Origin: an uncultured Tepidimonas sp.
GTDB lineage: Bacteria; Pseudomonadota; Gammaproteobacteria; Burkholderiales; Burkholderiaceae_C
Assembly: GCA_937949455.1 (NCBI GenBank)
Contig: CALEDU010000083.1
Location: 1-9,212, forward strand
Direction: 5' to 3'
DNA length: 9,212 nt
Notes under the pieces: generated by a model
The model's input: only the letters and a program-made list of their open reading frames with translations
Database searches by the model: none
Told to the model about the DNA's origin: nothing
In this document: positions 1-5,998 of the stretch, in pieces
Position numbering within the stretch: the stretch's first letter is position 1
Layout of the letters: each line of letters begins with the position of its first letter
Program-made: the position numbers and the translations under genes

Positions 1-98
1 TCACCCTCGCCTGCCTGCGGGCGCTGACGCTGCACCAAGCGCAGCACCTCTGGCGCACCGTAGTCAGCAATCTCGATCGCATGCATCAGCGGAACCAC
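1..98 (-). CDS. NAD(P)H:quinone oxidoreductase-like protein (zinc-free MDR family), N-terminal fragment
   Basis: This is the first 32 codons of a gene that runs off the left edge. The peptide starts MVPLMHAIEIADYGAPEVLR, the usual N-terminus of quinone oxidoreductases of the zeta-crystallin/PIG3 type in the medium-chain dehydrogenase/reductase superfamily: a short first beta strand, then the 'GxPEVL' segment. Known members are cytoplasmic and reduce quinones with NAD(P)H, but the nucleotide-binding and catalytic parts lie outside the window. I chose GTG at 96-98 because AGGAGG at 105-110 sits 6 bases upstream; the internal ATG at 84-86 would be 18 bases from it. The gene begins 28 bases after the pnp stop and is probably co-transcribed with it; this neighbour is common downstream of pnp in Burkholderiales. 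The family call rests on about 30 residues, so the exact substrate is open. Confidence 0.7.
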   Translation of the reverse strand, partial: MVPLMHAIEIADYGAPEVLRLVQRQRPQAGEG

Positions 99-104
99 GA
101 GGCA

Positions 105-110
105 CCTCCT
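105..110 (-). promoter_or_regulatory. Shine-Dalgarno sequence that sets the quinone oxidoreductase start
   Basis: A perfect AGGAGG on the minus strand lies 6 bases before GTG 96-98, in the short gap after pnp. It favours the GTG over the in-frame ATG 12 bases downstream. Confidence 0.75.
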
Positions 111-126
111 GCTGGCCAAACCCGGC

Positions 127-2253
127 TCACTGCGGTGGTGGCTGGGTGGCCGAGTCACCACCGCGGTCCAGCAGGGCTTTCATCGACAGCTTGATGCGGC
201 CCTTATCGTCGGTCTCCAGCACCTTGACCTTCACGATTTGGCCTTCCTGCAGGAAATCTGACACCTTCTCGATCCGCTGGTGTGCAATCTGACTGATGTG
301 CAACAGACCATCCTTGCCCGGCAAGATGTTGACCAGGGCACCAAAATCCAGGATCTTGGTCACCGGGCCTTCGTAGATCTGACCGACCTCGACCTCGGCA
401 GTGATCTCCTCGATGCGACGACGCGCCTCAGCCGCGCGATCGGCGTCGGTGGAGGCGATGGTGATGGTCCCGTCCTCGGCAATGTCGATCGTCGTGCCGG
501 TCTCTTCGGTGAGGGCACGGATGGTGGCGCCTCCCTTGCCAATCACATCACGGATCTTCTCCGGATGGATCTTCATGGTGTACAGGCGCGGTGCGTAGGC
601 CGAGACATCCTCGCGCGCGCCCGCGATGGCGCTTTGCATCTTGTCCAGGATGTGCAGGCGAGCCTCCTTGGCCTGCGCCAGCGCTACTTGCATGATCTCC
701 TTGGTGATGCCCTGGATTTTGATGTCCATCTGCAACGCCGTGACACCCTGTGTGGTGCCAGCGACCTTGAAGTCCATGTCGCCCAAGTGGTCCTCGTCGC
801 CCAGGATGTCGGTCAGGACCGCGAATTTGTTGCCTTCCTTGATCAAGCCCATGGCGATGCCGGCGACATGCGCCTTCATTGGTACGCCGGCGTCCATCAA
901 CGCCAGGCACCCGCCGCAGACGGTGGCCATCGACGAGGAGCCATTGGACTCGGTCACCTCGGAGACAACACGCACGGTGTAAGGGAACTCGTCCTTGCTG
1001 GGCAAGCAGGCGACCAGCGCACGCTTGGCCAGACGGCCATGACCGATCTCGCGCCGCTTCGGCGATCCCACCCGCCCTGTCTCGCCGGTGGCAAACGGCG
1101 GCATGTTGTAGTGCAGCATGAAGCGGTCCTGGTACTCGCCCGACAGCGCATCGATGATCTGTGCATCGCGCTCGGTGCCCAACGTCGCGATCACCAGCGC
1201 CTGCGTCTCGCCACGGGTAAACAATGCCGAGCCGTGCGTGCGCGGCAGCACACCCGTGCGGATCTCGATCGGGCGCACGGTGCGTGTGTCGCGTCCGTCG
1301 ATACGTGGCTCGCCGTTGAGAATTTGCTGCCGCACGATGCGCGCCTCGATCTCGAACAGCAGACCGTCGACCTTGACCTCATCGAAGGCGATCCCCTGGT
1401 TGGCAAGGCCTGCCTTGACGGCGGCATAGGCCTCGCGGCAGGCCTGGGTGCGCGCCTGCTTGTTGCGGATTTGGTAGGCAGCACGCAACCGCTCCTCGCC
1501 CAGCTCGGTGACCTGGGCAATCAGGGCCTCGTCGCGCGCCGGCGGCTGCCAGTTCCAAGCTGGCTTGCCGGCTGCGCGCACCAAATCGTTGATGGCGGCG
1601 ATCGCGATCTTGCCCTGCTCATGGCCGAAGACGACCGCGCCCAGCATCACCTCCTCGGTGAGTTGGTCGGCCTCCGACTCCACCATCAGCACCGCCGACT
1701 CGGTGCCGGCCACCACCAGATCCAGGCGCGAGTTCGCCTTGTCCGCCGAGCTGGGGTTGAGCACATATTCACCGTTGATATAGCCGACGCGCGCGGCACC
1801 AATCGGCCCGTTGAACGGGACGCCGCTGATGGCCAGCGCGGCACTGGAGGCAATCAGCGCCGGAATGTCGGCATCGACGTCAGGGTTGAGCGACAGCGTA
1901 TGGACGACGATCTGCACCTCGTTGAAGAAGCCCTCTGGAAACAGCGGCCGAATCGGGCGGTCGATCAGGCGGCTGGTCAATGTCTCGTACTCGCTTGGGC
2001 GACCCTCACGCTTGAAAAAGCTGCCTGGGATTTTGCCGGCAGCATAGGCTTTTTCGACATAGTCGACCGTCAGCGGAAAGAAATCCTGGCCGGGCTTGGC
2101 CTCGGGCCGGGCGACGACGGTGGCCAGCACGACGGTGCCGTCCATGTCGAGCAGCACGGCACCGGTGGCTTGGCGGGCAATCTCGCCCGTCTCGATCGTG
2201 ACCGTATGACGGCCCCACTGGAAGGTTTTGGTGTGTTTCTGAAACAGGCTCAT
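127..2253 (-). CDS. pnp: Polynucleotide phosphorylase (PNPase)
   Basis: The 708-residue product is the 3'-to-5' phosphorolytic exoribonuclease that releases nucleoside diphosphates during mRNA decay and can also add heteropolymeric tails. Family members form a cytoplasmic trimer. Domains in order: first RNase PH-like core (about 10-225), a linking helical region (about 240-320), the second catalytic RNase PH core (about 322-550), a KH domain (about 557-615, with IGKGG at 571-575) and an S1 domain (about 622-692). Catalytic-core signatures are visible: FTRGETQ at 345-351, the SNGSSS loop at 436-441, and acidic residues D486 and D492, which match the E. coli numbering. Length equals the family norm. 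The C-terminal tail after S1 is short (about 16 residues). The ATG start has AGGAG at 2262-2266, 8 bases upstream. It lies downstream of rpsO behind a terminator and a long hairpin, the layout known from E. coli, where RNase III and PNPase autoregulate pnp. No truncation or frameshift is seen. Confidence 0.98.
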   Translation of the reverse strand: MSLFQKHTKTFQWGRHTVTIETGEIARQATGAVLLDMDGTVVLATVVARPEAKPGQDFFPLTVDYVEKAYAAGKIPGSFFKREGRPSEYETLTSRLIDRPIRPLFPEGFFNEVQIVVHTLSLNPDVDADIPALIASSAALAISGVPFNGPIGAARVGYINGEYVLNPSSADKANSRLDLVVAGTESAVLMVESEADQLTEEVMLGAVVFGHEQGKIAIAAINDLVRAAGKPAWNWQPPARDEALIAQVTELGEERLRAAYQIRNKQARTQACREAYAAVKAGLANQGIAFDEVKVDGLLFEIEARIVRQQILNGEPRIDGRDTRTVRPIEIRTGVLPRTHGSALFTRGETQALVIATLGTERDAQIIDALSGEYQDRFMLHYNMPPFATGETGRVGSPKRREIGHGRLAKRALVACLPSKDEFPYTVRVVSEVTESNGSSSMATVCGGCLALMDAGVPMKAHVAGIAMGLIKEGNKFAVLTDILGDEDHLGDMDFKVAGTTQGVTALQMDIKIQGITKEIMQVALAQAKEARLHILDKMQSAIAGAREDVSAYAPRLYTMKIHPEKIRDVIGKGGATIRALTEETGTTIDIAEDGTITIASTDADRAAEARRRIEEITAEVEVGQIYEGPVTKILDFGALVNILPGKDGLLHISQIAHQRIEKVSDFLQEGQIVKVKVLETDDKGRIKLSMKALLDRGGDSATQPPPQ

Positions 2254-2300
2254 GGATTCAACTCCTAAAGTAGATAGCCGCCAGCGTCAGAACACGATGC

Positions 2301-2342
2301 CATTCCAGAGCCGCCCCGCACGGACAGGACGGCATTGGAATG
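2301..2342 (-). promoter_or_regulatory. Leader hairpin upstream of pnp, possible RNase III/PNPase autoregulation site
   Basis: In the pnp leader, CATTCCA (2301-2307) pairs perfectly with TGGAATG (2336-2342). The stem continues inward past one mismatch (2309/2334) through G2310-C2333 and CCG/CGG (2311-2313 with 2330-2332), giving about 12 pairs with one mismatch and a GC-rich apical region. It ends 47 bases before the pnp ATG and has no following U-run, so it is not a terminator. In E. coli a leader duplex at this place is cut by RNase III and then attacked by PNPase for autoregulation. The same role here is inferred from position and shape only. Confidence 0.55.
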
Positions 2343-2426
2343 ACACAGCTTCGCTCTGGGCCGCTGAGGCCGCAATACCCTTGGGCCAGATCGACCCCTG
2401 GGCGGGAAAAACAGTCCCGATGCAAC

Positions 2427-2460
2427 AAAAAACGCCCGGACCGACAGCCGGCCCCGGGCG
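2427..2460 (-). terminator. Rho-independent terminator after rpsO (attenuator before pnp)
   Basis: On the minus strand CGCCCGG (2454-2460) pairs with CCGGGCG (2433-2439). An inner GCCG/CGGT pairing extends the stem past one bulged G, and six T follow immediately (2427-2432). It starts 48 bases after the rpsO stop codon. This is a textbook intrinsic terminator; transcription of pnp from the rpsO promoter would depend on readthrough. Confidence 0.85.
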
Positions 2461-2508
2461 CTTGGCGTGCATGACGGGCATACACCCGATGGCGTGGTCG
2501 ACCGCCGA

Positions 2509-2775
2509 TTACTTGCGCAGGCCCAACTTTTGGATCAGCGCGACATAGCGATCAGCGTCCTTGGCTTTCAGATAATCGAGCAACTTGCGGCGGCGGCTCA
2601 CCAACTTCAGCAGGCCACGGCGACCGTGGTGGTCTTTGGCATGGGTCTTGAAATGGGGGGTCAGCTCGTTGATGCGGGCCGTCAACAACGCGACCTGCAC
2701 TTCGGGGCTGCCCGTATCGTTGGGGCCGCGGGCGTTGTCGGCAATGACTTTGGCTTTGACGTCGGATGCAATCAT
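2509..2775 (-). CDS. rpsO: 30S ribosomal protein S15
   Basis: The 88-residue protein is the complete S15, a primary 16S rRNA-binding protein that nucleates the platform of the small subunit. The whole sequence matches the family, including [17 protein letters not shown] (19-35), the [16 protein letters not shown] loop-helix region (41-56) that contacts the rRNA three-way junction, [11 protein letters not shown] (60-70) and the C-terminal KLGLRK. I chose ATG 2773-2775 because it gives the normal 88-89 residue length and has GAGG at 2781-2784 just upstream. A reading frame open to 2958 would add 61 residues never found in S15. It has its own TATAAT box about 110 bases upstream, a structured leader and a strong terminator after it, followed by pnp. 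In other bacteria S15 represses its own translation through a leader RNA structure. Confidence 0.98.
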   Translation of the reverse strand: MIASDVKAKVIADNARGPNDTGSPEVQVALLTARINELTPHFKTHAKDHHGRRGLLKLVSRRRKLLDYLKAKDADRYVALIQKLGLRK

Positions 2776-2846
2776 GGATACCTCGGATGGACATGCGACC
2801 CGCCGCAGGTAGGCACTGTCCAATGGCAGGACGGCGCGTTGCCGCA

Positions 2847-2866
2847 GCGGGCGTGAAGCGCCCCGC
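2847..2866 (-). promoter_or_regulatory. Hairpin in the rpsO leader, candidate S15 autoregulatory element
   Basis: In the rpsO 5' leader, GCGGGGCG (2859-2866 on the minus strand) pairs with CGCCCGC (2847-2853) with one bulged G and a 5-base loop. It lies about 15-30 bases after the expected transcription start and about 70 bases before the ATG. S15 leader RNAs in several bacteria carry such structures and bind S15, but they differ between groups, so the function here is inferred. I could not test for a pseudoknot or a three-way junction. Confidence 0.35.
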
Positions 2867-2886
2867 ACCAAGCTGAGCGCCCAGAT

Positions 2887-2892
2887 ATTATA
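2887..2892 (-). promoter_or_regulatory. Promoter -10 box of rpsO
   Basis: A perfect TATAAT on the minus strand stands in a short AT-rich island inside GC-rich DNA, 111 bases before the rpsO ATG. The expected start is near 2880. No good TTGACA-like -35 hexamer is found at 16-18 bases; the region there is C/G-rich. The promoter call rests on the -10 box and its position between the binding-protein gene and rpsO. Confidence 0.6.
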
Positions 2893-2971
2893 GCGGCAAC
2901 CTTTTGGGAGGGGGCCAGTGCGGCGCTGCAGCGTGCCAGCAGGGGCTGCACCAGCCAAACAGCGTCCCAGC

Positions 2972-4306
2972 TCAGGGACGGGTCATCCGGCAGGTATGGG
3001 GTTGCTCGGCTGCAGCGGCATCCAGCCGCTGCAGCACCCGGAAACCATACCCCGATCCCTCGACATCAAACGGTACACCAGGGGTGCCCTGCCGGTCCAT
3101 GACCGCCACCATCAACGGCTGCTGGGCCTGGTGATCGGCCGCCCGCATGCGCAAGCGCTGCCCGGCCAAGGCAACATCCGCTTGCTCCAATGCCCGAGCG
3201 ATGCGCGCCGCCCCAGGCAGAACAGCTGCATTGCCCCCCGCGCCCTCCGCGCGCGCAGCGGTCTCGATGGCCTGAGCCAGCGCCTCGACCATGAGCTGCA
3301 TGCGCATATGCACATAGTCATCCGCAGGGTTGGGAAAGCGTTGGCGAAACGCCTCGTAGAAGCGGCGCGACTCTGCACCCGGCGCGTTGGGAAACCAGTC
3401 CGCCACCGCAATCACCTTGCCGATACCCGCGTCGCCAATGGCGGCGGGCGCCCCCAGCGCATTGCCGTAGAAGGTGTAGAACTTGCCATCGTATCCCCCC
3501 TCGCGCGCGGCGCGCACCAGCAGTGTCAAGTCATTGCCCCAGTTGCCGGTGATGACGGCCTGGGCACCGCTGGCCTTGATCTTGGTGACATAGGGCAAAA
3601 AATCCTTGATGCGCGCCATCGGGTGCAGCTCCTCCCCCACGATGCGCACATCGGGGCGGTGCAGGGCGAGCTGACGCCGCGCCTCACGCAACACCGCTTG
3701 GCCAAAGCTGTAGTCCTGCCCAATCAAATAGACACTGCGTACCTCGGTATCGACCTTGAGCACGCTCATGAGCGCCGCCATACGCATGTCCGCATGGGCA
3801 TCGAAGCGAAAGTGCCAGAAGCTGCAGCGCTCGTTGGTCAAAATGGGATCCACTGCCGAGTAGTTGAGAAACAGCACCTGGCGCTGCGGCTCGCGCTCAT
3901 TGTGGCGGTTGATGGCCTCGACCAGGGCCGCCGCCACCGCGGACGAGTTGCCCTGCGCGATCAAGGTGATGCCATCGTCGAGCGCGGCTTGCAGCGCGGA
4001 CAGCGCCTCCTGCGGCTGCCCCTTGCTGTCGTAGCGCACGATCTGCAGCGGCCGGCGCACCCCGGGGGCGACTTCGATGCCACCACGGGCGTTGACCCGC
4101 TCGGCCGCCCACACGAGGTTGCGAAACACCGCCTCGCCGGCGTTACCCAAAGGGCCGGAGAGGTTTTCGATCAAGGCCAGCCGAATGCTCGCTTCCCCGC
4201 GCCCCATCCCGGTCTGAGCGGAGATCGACCCCATCCATCCCGCCAAGCACAGTGCGCCCGTGCGTACCAACCACTGCCGCCGTCCTGCGCGCCGTTCATA
4301 TGTCAT
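2972..4306 (-). CDS. ABC transporter periplasmic substrate-binding protein, branched-chain amino acid (LivJ/Peripla_BP_6) type
   Basis: The 444-residue product reads as a type I periplasmic binding protein of the Leu/Ile/Val-amide family. The N-terminus has two arginine pairs, the second (R9-R10) in a GRRQWLV context like a twin-arginine motif, then a hydrophobic stretch (about 16-28) and a plausible signal peptidase site after A30 (ISA|Q). The mature protein opens with [19 protein letters not shown] (41-59), the usual first strand and ligand loop of this family. Other typical pieces are [10 protein letters not shown] (116-125), [10 protein letters not shown] (145-154), [11 protein letters not shown] (193-203), [11 protein letters not shown] (250-260) and the hinge-region [10 protein letters not shown] (276-285). 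The ligand cannot be told from sequence; branched-chain amino acids, amides or urea are all known for the family. The ATG start has AAGGA at 4316-4320, 9 bases upstream. No permease or ATPase gene lies beside it, so it is an orphan component here. The stop is followed by rpsO with its own promoter. Confidence 0.88.
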   Translation of the reverse strand: MTYERRAGRRQWLVRTGALCLAGWMGSISAQTGMGRGEASIRLALIENLSGPLGNAGEAVFRNLVWAAERVNARGGIEVAPGVRRPLQIVRYDSKGQPQEALSALQAALDDGITLIAQGNSSAVAAALVEAINRHNEREPQRQVLFLNYSAVDPILTNERCSFWHFRFDAHADMRMAALMSVLKVDTEVRSVYLIGQDYSFGQAVLREARRQLALHRPDVRIVGEELHPMARIKDFLPYVTKIKASGAQAVITGNWGNDLTLLVRAAREGGYDGKFYTFYGNALGAPAAIGDAGIGKVIAVADWFPNAPGAESRRFYEAFRQRFPNPADDYVHMRMQLMVEALAQAIETAARAEGAGGNAAVLPGAARIARALEQADVALAGQRLRMRAADHQAQQPLMVAVMDRQGTPGVPFDVEGSGYGFRVLQRLDAAAAEQPHTCRMTRP

Positions 4307-4396
4307 GCGTTCGATTCCTTTCTTGATGCCGTTTTCATGGGAAGGAGACTATGTCCCCGCGCGGGCCCGCGCCACCTCCCGGTACAGGAGGAACAC

Positions 4397-4402
4397 ATTC
4401 TA
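4397..4402 (-). promoter_or_regulatory. Possible -10 box upstream of the binding-protein gene
   Basis: TAGAAT on the minus strand differs from TATAAT by one base and lies 91 bases before the ATG at 4306. The -35 position falls within the palindrome at 4417-4435 and has no good consensus match. This is a weak call supported mainly by location. Confidence 0.3.
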
Positions 4403-4416
4403 ACGAAGGAACTCTA

Positions 4417-4435
4417 TCGTAATTCATAATTACGA
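4417..4435. promoter_or_regulatory. Perfect AT-rich palindrome, probable transcription factor operator
   Basis: TCGTAATT-CAT-AATTACGA is a perfect inverted repeat with 8-base arms and a 3-base centre, in an otherwise GC-rich region. It lies 110-129 bases upstream of the binding-protein ATG, just upstream of a possible -10 box at 4397-4402. Size and symmetry fit a site for a dimeric helix-turn-helix regulator, for instance of MarR or GntR type, but I recognise no specific consensus and no regulator gene is in the window. Confidence 0.5.
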
Positions 4436-4462
4436 AAGCCTGTCGTATCTCTCCCCGTCGCA

Positions 4463-4500
4463 GCGAACGGCATGGCTCAGCCCGCCGCTGCACCGTTCGC
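4463..4500 (-). other. Inverted repeat (RNA hairpin) after tsaD
   Basis: GCGAACGG (4463-4470) and CCGTTCGC (4493-4500) form a perfect 8-bp stem with a 22-base loop, starting 21 bases after the tsaD stop. An overlapping alternative stem uses GCAGCG (4460-4465) and CGCTGC (4486-4491). No U-run follows, so it is not a standard intrinsic terminator. It could protect a 3' end or sit next to a Rho-dependent stop. Confidence 0.4.
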
Positions 4501-4521
4501 GCCACCGAGCCGCCCCGCTCT

Positions 4522-5577
4522 CTAAGCAGCCTGGTCGGCCGGAAGAACCACAGCCTCTAGCGGCCAGCGAGGCAGGACATCGAAGGCCCATGCCCGATCC
4601 CCACTCGACCAGGCGCCCACCTGCCAGCGCATCGCCGCCGCCAGCGCAATCATGGCCCCGTTGTCGGTGCACAAAGCAACCTCGGGATAATGCAGCCGCC
4701 AGCCGTGGAGTGCGGCCGCATCGGCCAGTTGAGCGCGTAGGCGCCGGTTGGCCCCCACCCCGCCGGCCACGACCAAACGGTTCAACCCCGTGGCCTGCAG
4801 CGCCGCACGCGATTTGTGTACCAACACATCGACGATGGCCGCCTCGGTGGACGCGGCCAGGTCCGCCTTATGGTCCTCGAGCGCTGGGCCCAACTTGCGC
4901 GCCTGGGTCAGCACCGCGGTCTTGAGCCCAGCGAACGAAAAATCCAGATTCCCGCTGTGCAGCAGTGGCCGGGGCAGCGCGAAAGCCGTAGGGTCCCCCT
5001 GCTCGGCCATGCGCGACAGGGCGGGACCACCCGGATACCCCAGCCCTAGCACCTTGGCCGATTTGTCGAACGCTTCACCGGCGGCGTCGTCGATGGTCTC
5101 GCCCAGCAAATGGTAGCGCCCCACGCCGTCCACCCGCATCAGTTGCGTGTGTCCACCCGACACCAGCAAAGCGACGAAGGGGAAGGCCGGTGGATCGGTG
5201 CTGAGGAAGGGCGACAGCAGGTGCCCCTCCAAATGATGCACGCCGACTGCCGGTATCCCCAACGCGGCAGCCAAAGCGCACGCCACGCCCGCCCCGACCA
5301 GCAATGCCCCAGCCAGACCCGGACCGCGGGTGTAGGCCACGGCATCGAGGGCATGCAGTGCCACCCCAGCTTGGGCCAGGGCAGCCTGCGTCAAAGGCAA
5401 CACACGGCGAATGTGGTCGCGACTGGCCAGCTCCGGTACCACTCCGCCATAGTCCTGGTGCATGGCCACCTGACTGTGCAGCGCGGCACCCAACAGGCGC
5501 AGCACACCCTGCGGCATCACTTCGACCAGGGCGACCCCAGTTTCGTCACACGACGATTCGATCCCCAAGATTTTCAT
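4522..5577 (-). CDS. tsaD: tRNA N6-adenosine threonylcarbamoyltransferase TsaD
   Basis: The 351-residue protein transfers the threonylcarbamoyl group from threonylcarbamoyl-AMP to A37 of tRNAs that read ANN codons, working in the cytoplasm with TsaB and TsaE. It is an ASKHA-fold metalloprotein. Visible signatures are [14 protein letters not shown] (1-14), [13 protein letters not shown] (83-95), the metal-binding H115-x3-H119 in [19 protein letters not shown] (137-146), [13 protein letters not shown] (160-172), [11 protein letters not shown] (212-222), [13 protein letters not shown] (269-281) and D305 in CTDNGAMI, the third metal ligand position. Length fits the family (about 340-350). I chose the ATG at 5575-5577 because all homologues I know begin at [12 protein letters not shown]. 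Upstream in-frame ATGs at 5592 and 5607 would add 5 or 10 unrelated residues. None of the three starts has a clear Shine-Dalgarno sequence. It lies 50 bases after tRNA-Asp with no terminator between, so it may share the tRNA transcript. Confidence 0.97.
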   Translation of the reverse strand: MKILGIESSCDETGVALVEVMPQGVLRLLGAALHSQVAMHQDYGGVVPELASRDHIRRVLPLTQAALAQAGVALHALDAVAYTRGPGLAGALLVGAGVACALAAALGIPAVGVHHLEGHLLSPFLSTDPPAFPFVALLVSGGHTQLMRVDGVGRYHLLGETIDDAAGEAFDKSAKVLGLGYPGGPALSRMAEQGDPTAFALPRPLLHSGNLDFSFAGLKTAVLTQARKLGPALEDHKADLAASTEAAIVDVLVHKSRAALQATGLNRLVVAGGVGANRRLRAQLADAAALHGWRLHYPEVALCTDNGAMIALAAAMRWQVGAWSSGDRAWAFDVLPRWPLEAVVLPADQAA

Positions 5578-5583
5578 GCGGGA

Positions 5584-5614
5584 ACAGCCCATGGGCACGG
5601 AGCGCATGGGCTGT
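5584..5614 (-). promoter_or_regulatory. Hairpin between tRNA-Asp and tsaD
   Basis: ACAGCCCAT (5606-5614 on the minus strand) and ATGGGCTGT (5584-5592) form a perfect 9-bp inverted repeat with a 13-base loop, and the loop can pair further. It begins 14 bases after the CCA end of tRNA-Asp and ends 7 bases before the tsaD ATG. Only a broken T-rich tail (GTTCCC) follows, so it is a poor intrinsic terminator. It could separate the stable tRNA part from the tsaD message or affect initiation at tsaD. Confidence 0.45.
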
Positions 5615-5627
5615 GATGTGTGGTGTG

Positions 5628-5704
5628 TGGCGGAGCGGACGGGGCTCGAACCCGCGACCCCCGGCGTGACAGGCCGGTATTCTAACCAACTGAACTACCG
5701 CTCC
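5628..5704 (-). tRNA. tRNA-Asp (GTC)
   Basis: The 77-base gene includes an encoded CCA end. The acceptor stem GGAGCGG/CCGCTCC, the D-arm, an anticodon stem CCGGC/GCCGG with anticodon GTC (5668-5670), and the T-arm with GGTTCGAGCC all fold normally, and the sequence is very close to E. coli tRNA-Asp. It is the last of three tandem tRNA genes and precedes tsaD. It decodes GAC and GAU. Confidence 0.97.
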
Positions 5705-5708
5705 ATTG

Positions 5709-5784
5709 TGGCGACCCTACGGGGATTCGAACCCCGGTACTCACCGTGAAAGGGTGATGTCCTAGGCCTCTAGACGATAGGGTC
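5709..5784 (-). tRNA. tRNA-Glu (TTC)
   Basis: The 76-base gene includes an encoded CCA. The acceptor stem GACCCTA/TAGGGTC, the anticodon arm with TTC (5748-5750) and the T-arm GGTTCGAATCC are intact. Only 4 bases separate it from tRNA-Asp and 8 from tRNA-Ala, so all three are one transcript. The enzyme that charges it, GltX, is encoded just upstream. Confidence 0.97.
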
Positions 5785-5792
5785 TGCGTTCG

Positions 5793-5868
<76 letters not shown>

Positions 5869-5940
5869 ACGGAATTGCTGTTACCGATGGTTGCATCATT
5901 GCGTGGATGTCGAAACCTGTCGTGCATCAGCAAGACTTGC

Positions 5941-5970
5941 ATTATAGACAGTTTTTCGAGTCGTTTCGAA
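5941..5970 (-). promoter_or_regulatory. Promoter of the tRNA cluster
   Basis: A perfect TATAAT (5941-5946, minus strand) lies 72 bases upstream of tRNA-Ala in the gap after gltX. A weak -35 candidate TTCGAA (5965-5970) gives an 18-base spacer. An A-tract of seven (5981-5987) further upstream resembles an UP element, as often seen at stable-RNA promoters. No terminator for gltX is visible before it, so readthrough from gltX is also possible. Confidence 0.6.
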
Positions 5971-5998
5971 GACACAGACGTTTTTTTGCACCGCTGCG

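Noticed and set aside
280..2268. A 662-codon open frame on the plus strand opposite pnp
   Set aside because: It is antisense to a full, conserved pnp; such frames are common opposite GC-rich genes with strong third-position bias. The translation has no recognisable domain.
2944..2956. A GGCTG-CAC-CAGCC stem just after the binding-protein stop as a terminator
   Set aside because: It has only five pairs and a 3-base loop, with no U-run on either strand.
2776..2958. N-terminal extension of S15 to a 149-residue protein
   Set aside because: S15 is 88-89 residues, a good ribosome site precedes ATG 2775, and the promoter -10 box at 2887-2892 lies inside the would-be extension.
4351..4422. A 23-residue plus-strand ORF with AAGGAG before its ATG
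   Set aside because: The ribosome site is good, but there is no promoter, the codon bias is lost in the second half, and the frame ends within the palindrome. Chance is more likely.
2918..4429. A 503-codon plus-strand frame opposite the binding-protein gene
   Set aside because: It is a mirror of the minus-strand gene with low-complexity Arg/His/Gln-rich content and no family features.
5956..5987. A TTCGA/TCGAA stem followed by seven T on the plus strand as a terminator
   Set aside because: The stem is only 5 bp and 10 bases away from the T-run, and no plus-strand gene precedes it. The run reads as an A-tract upstream of the tRNA promoter.
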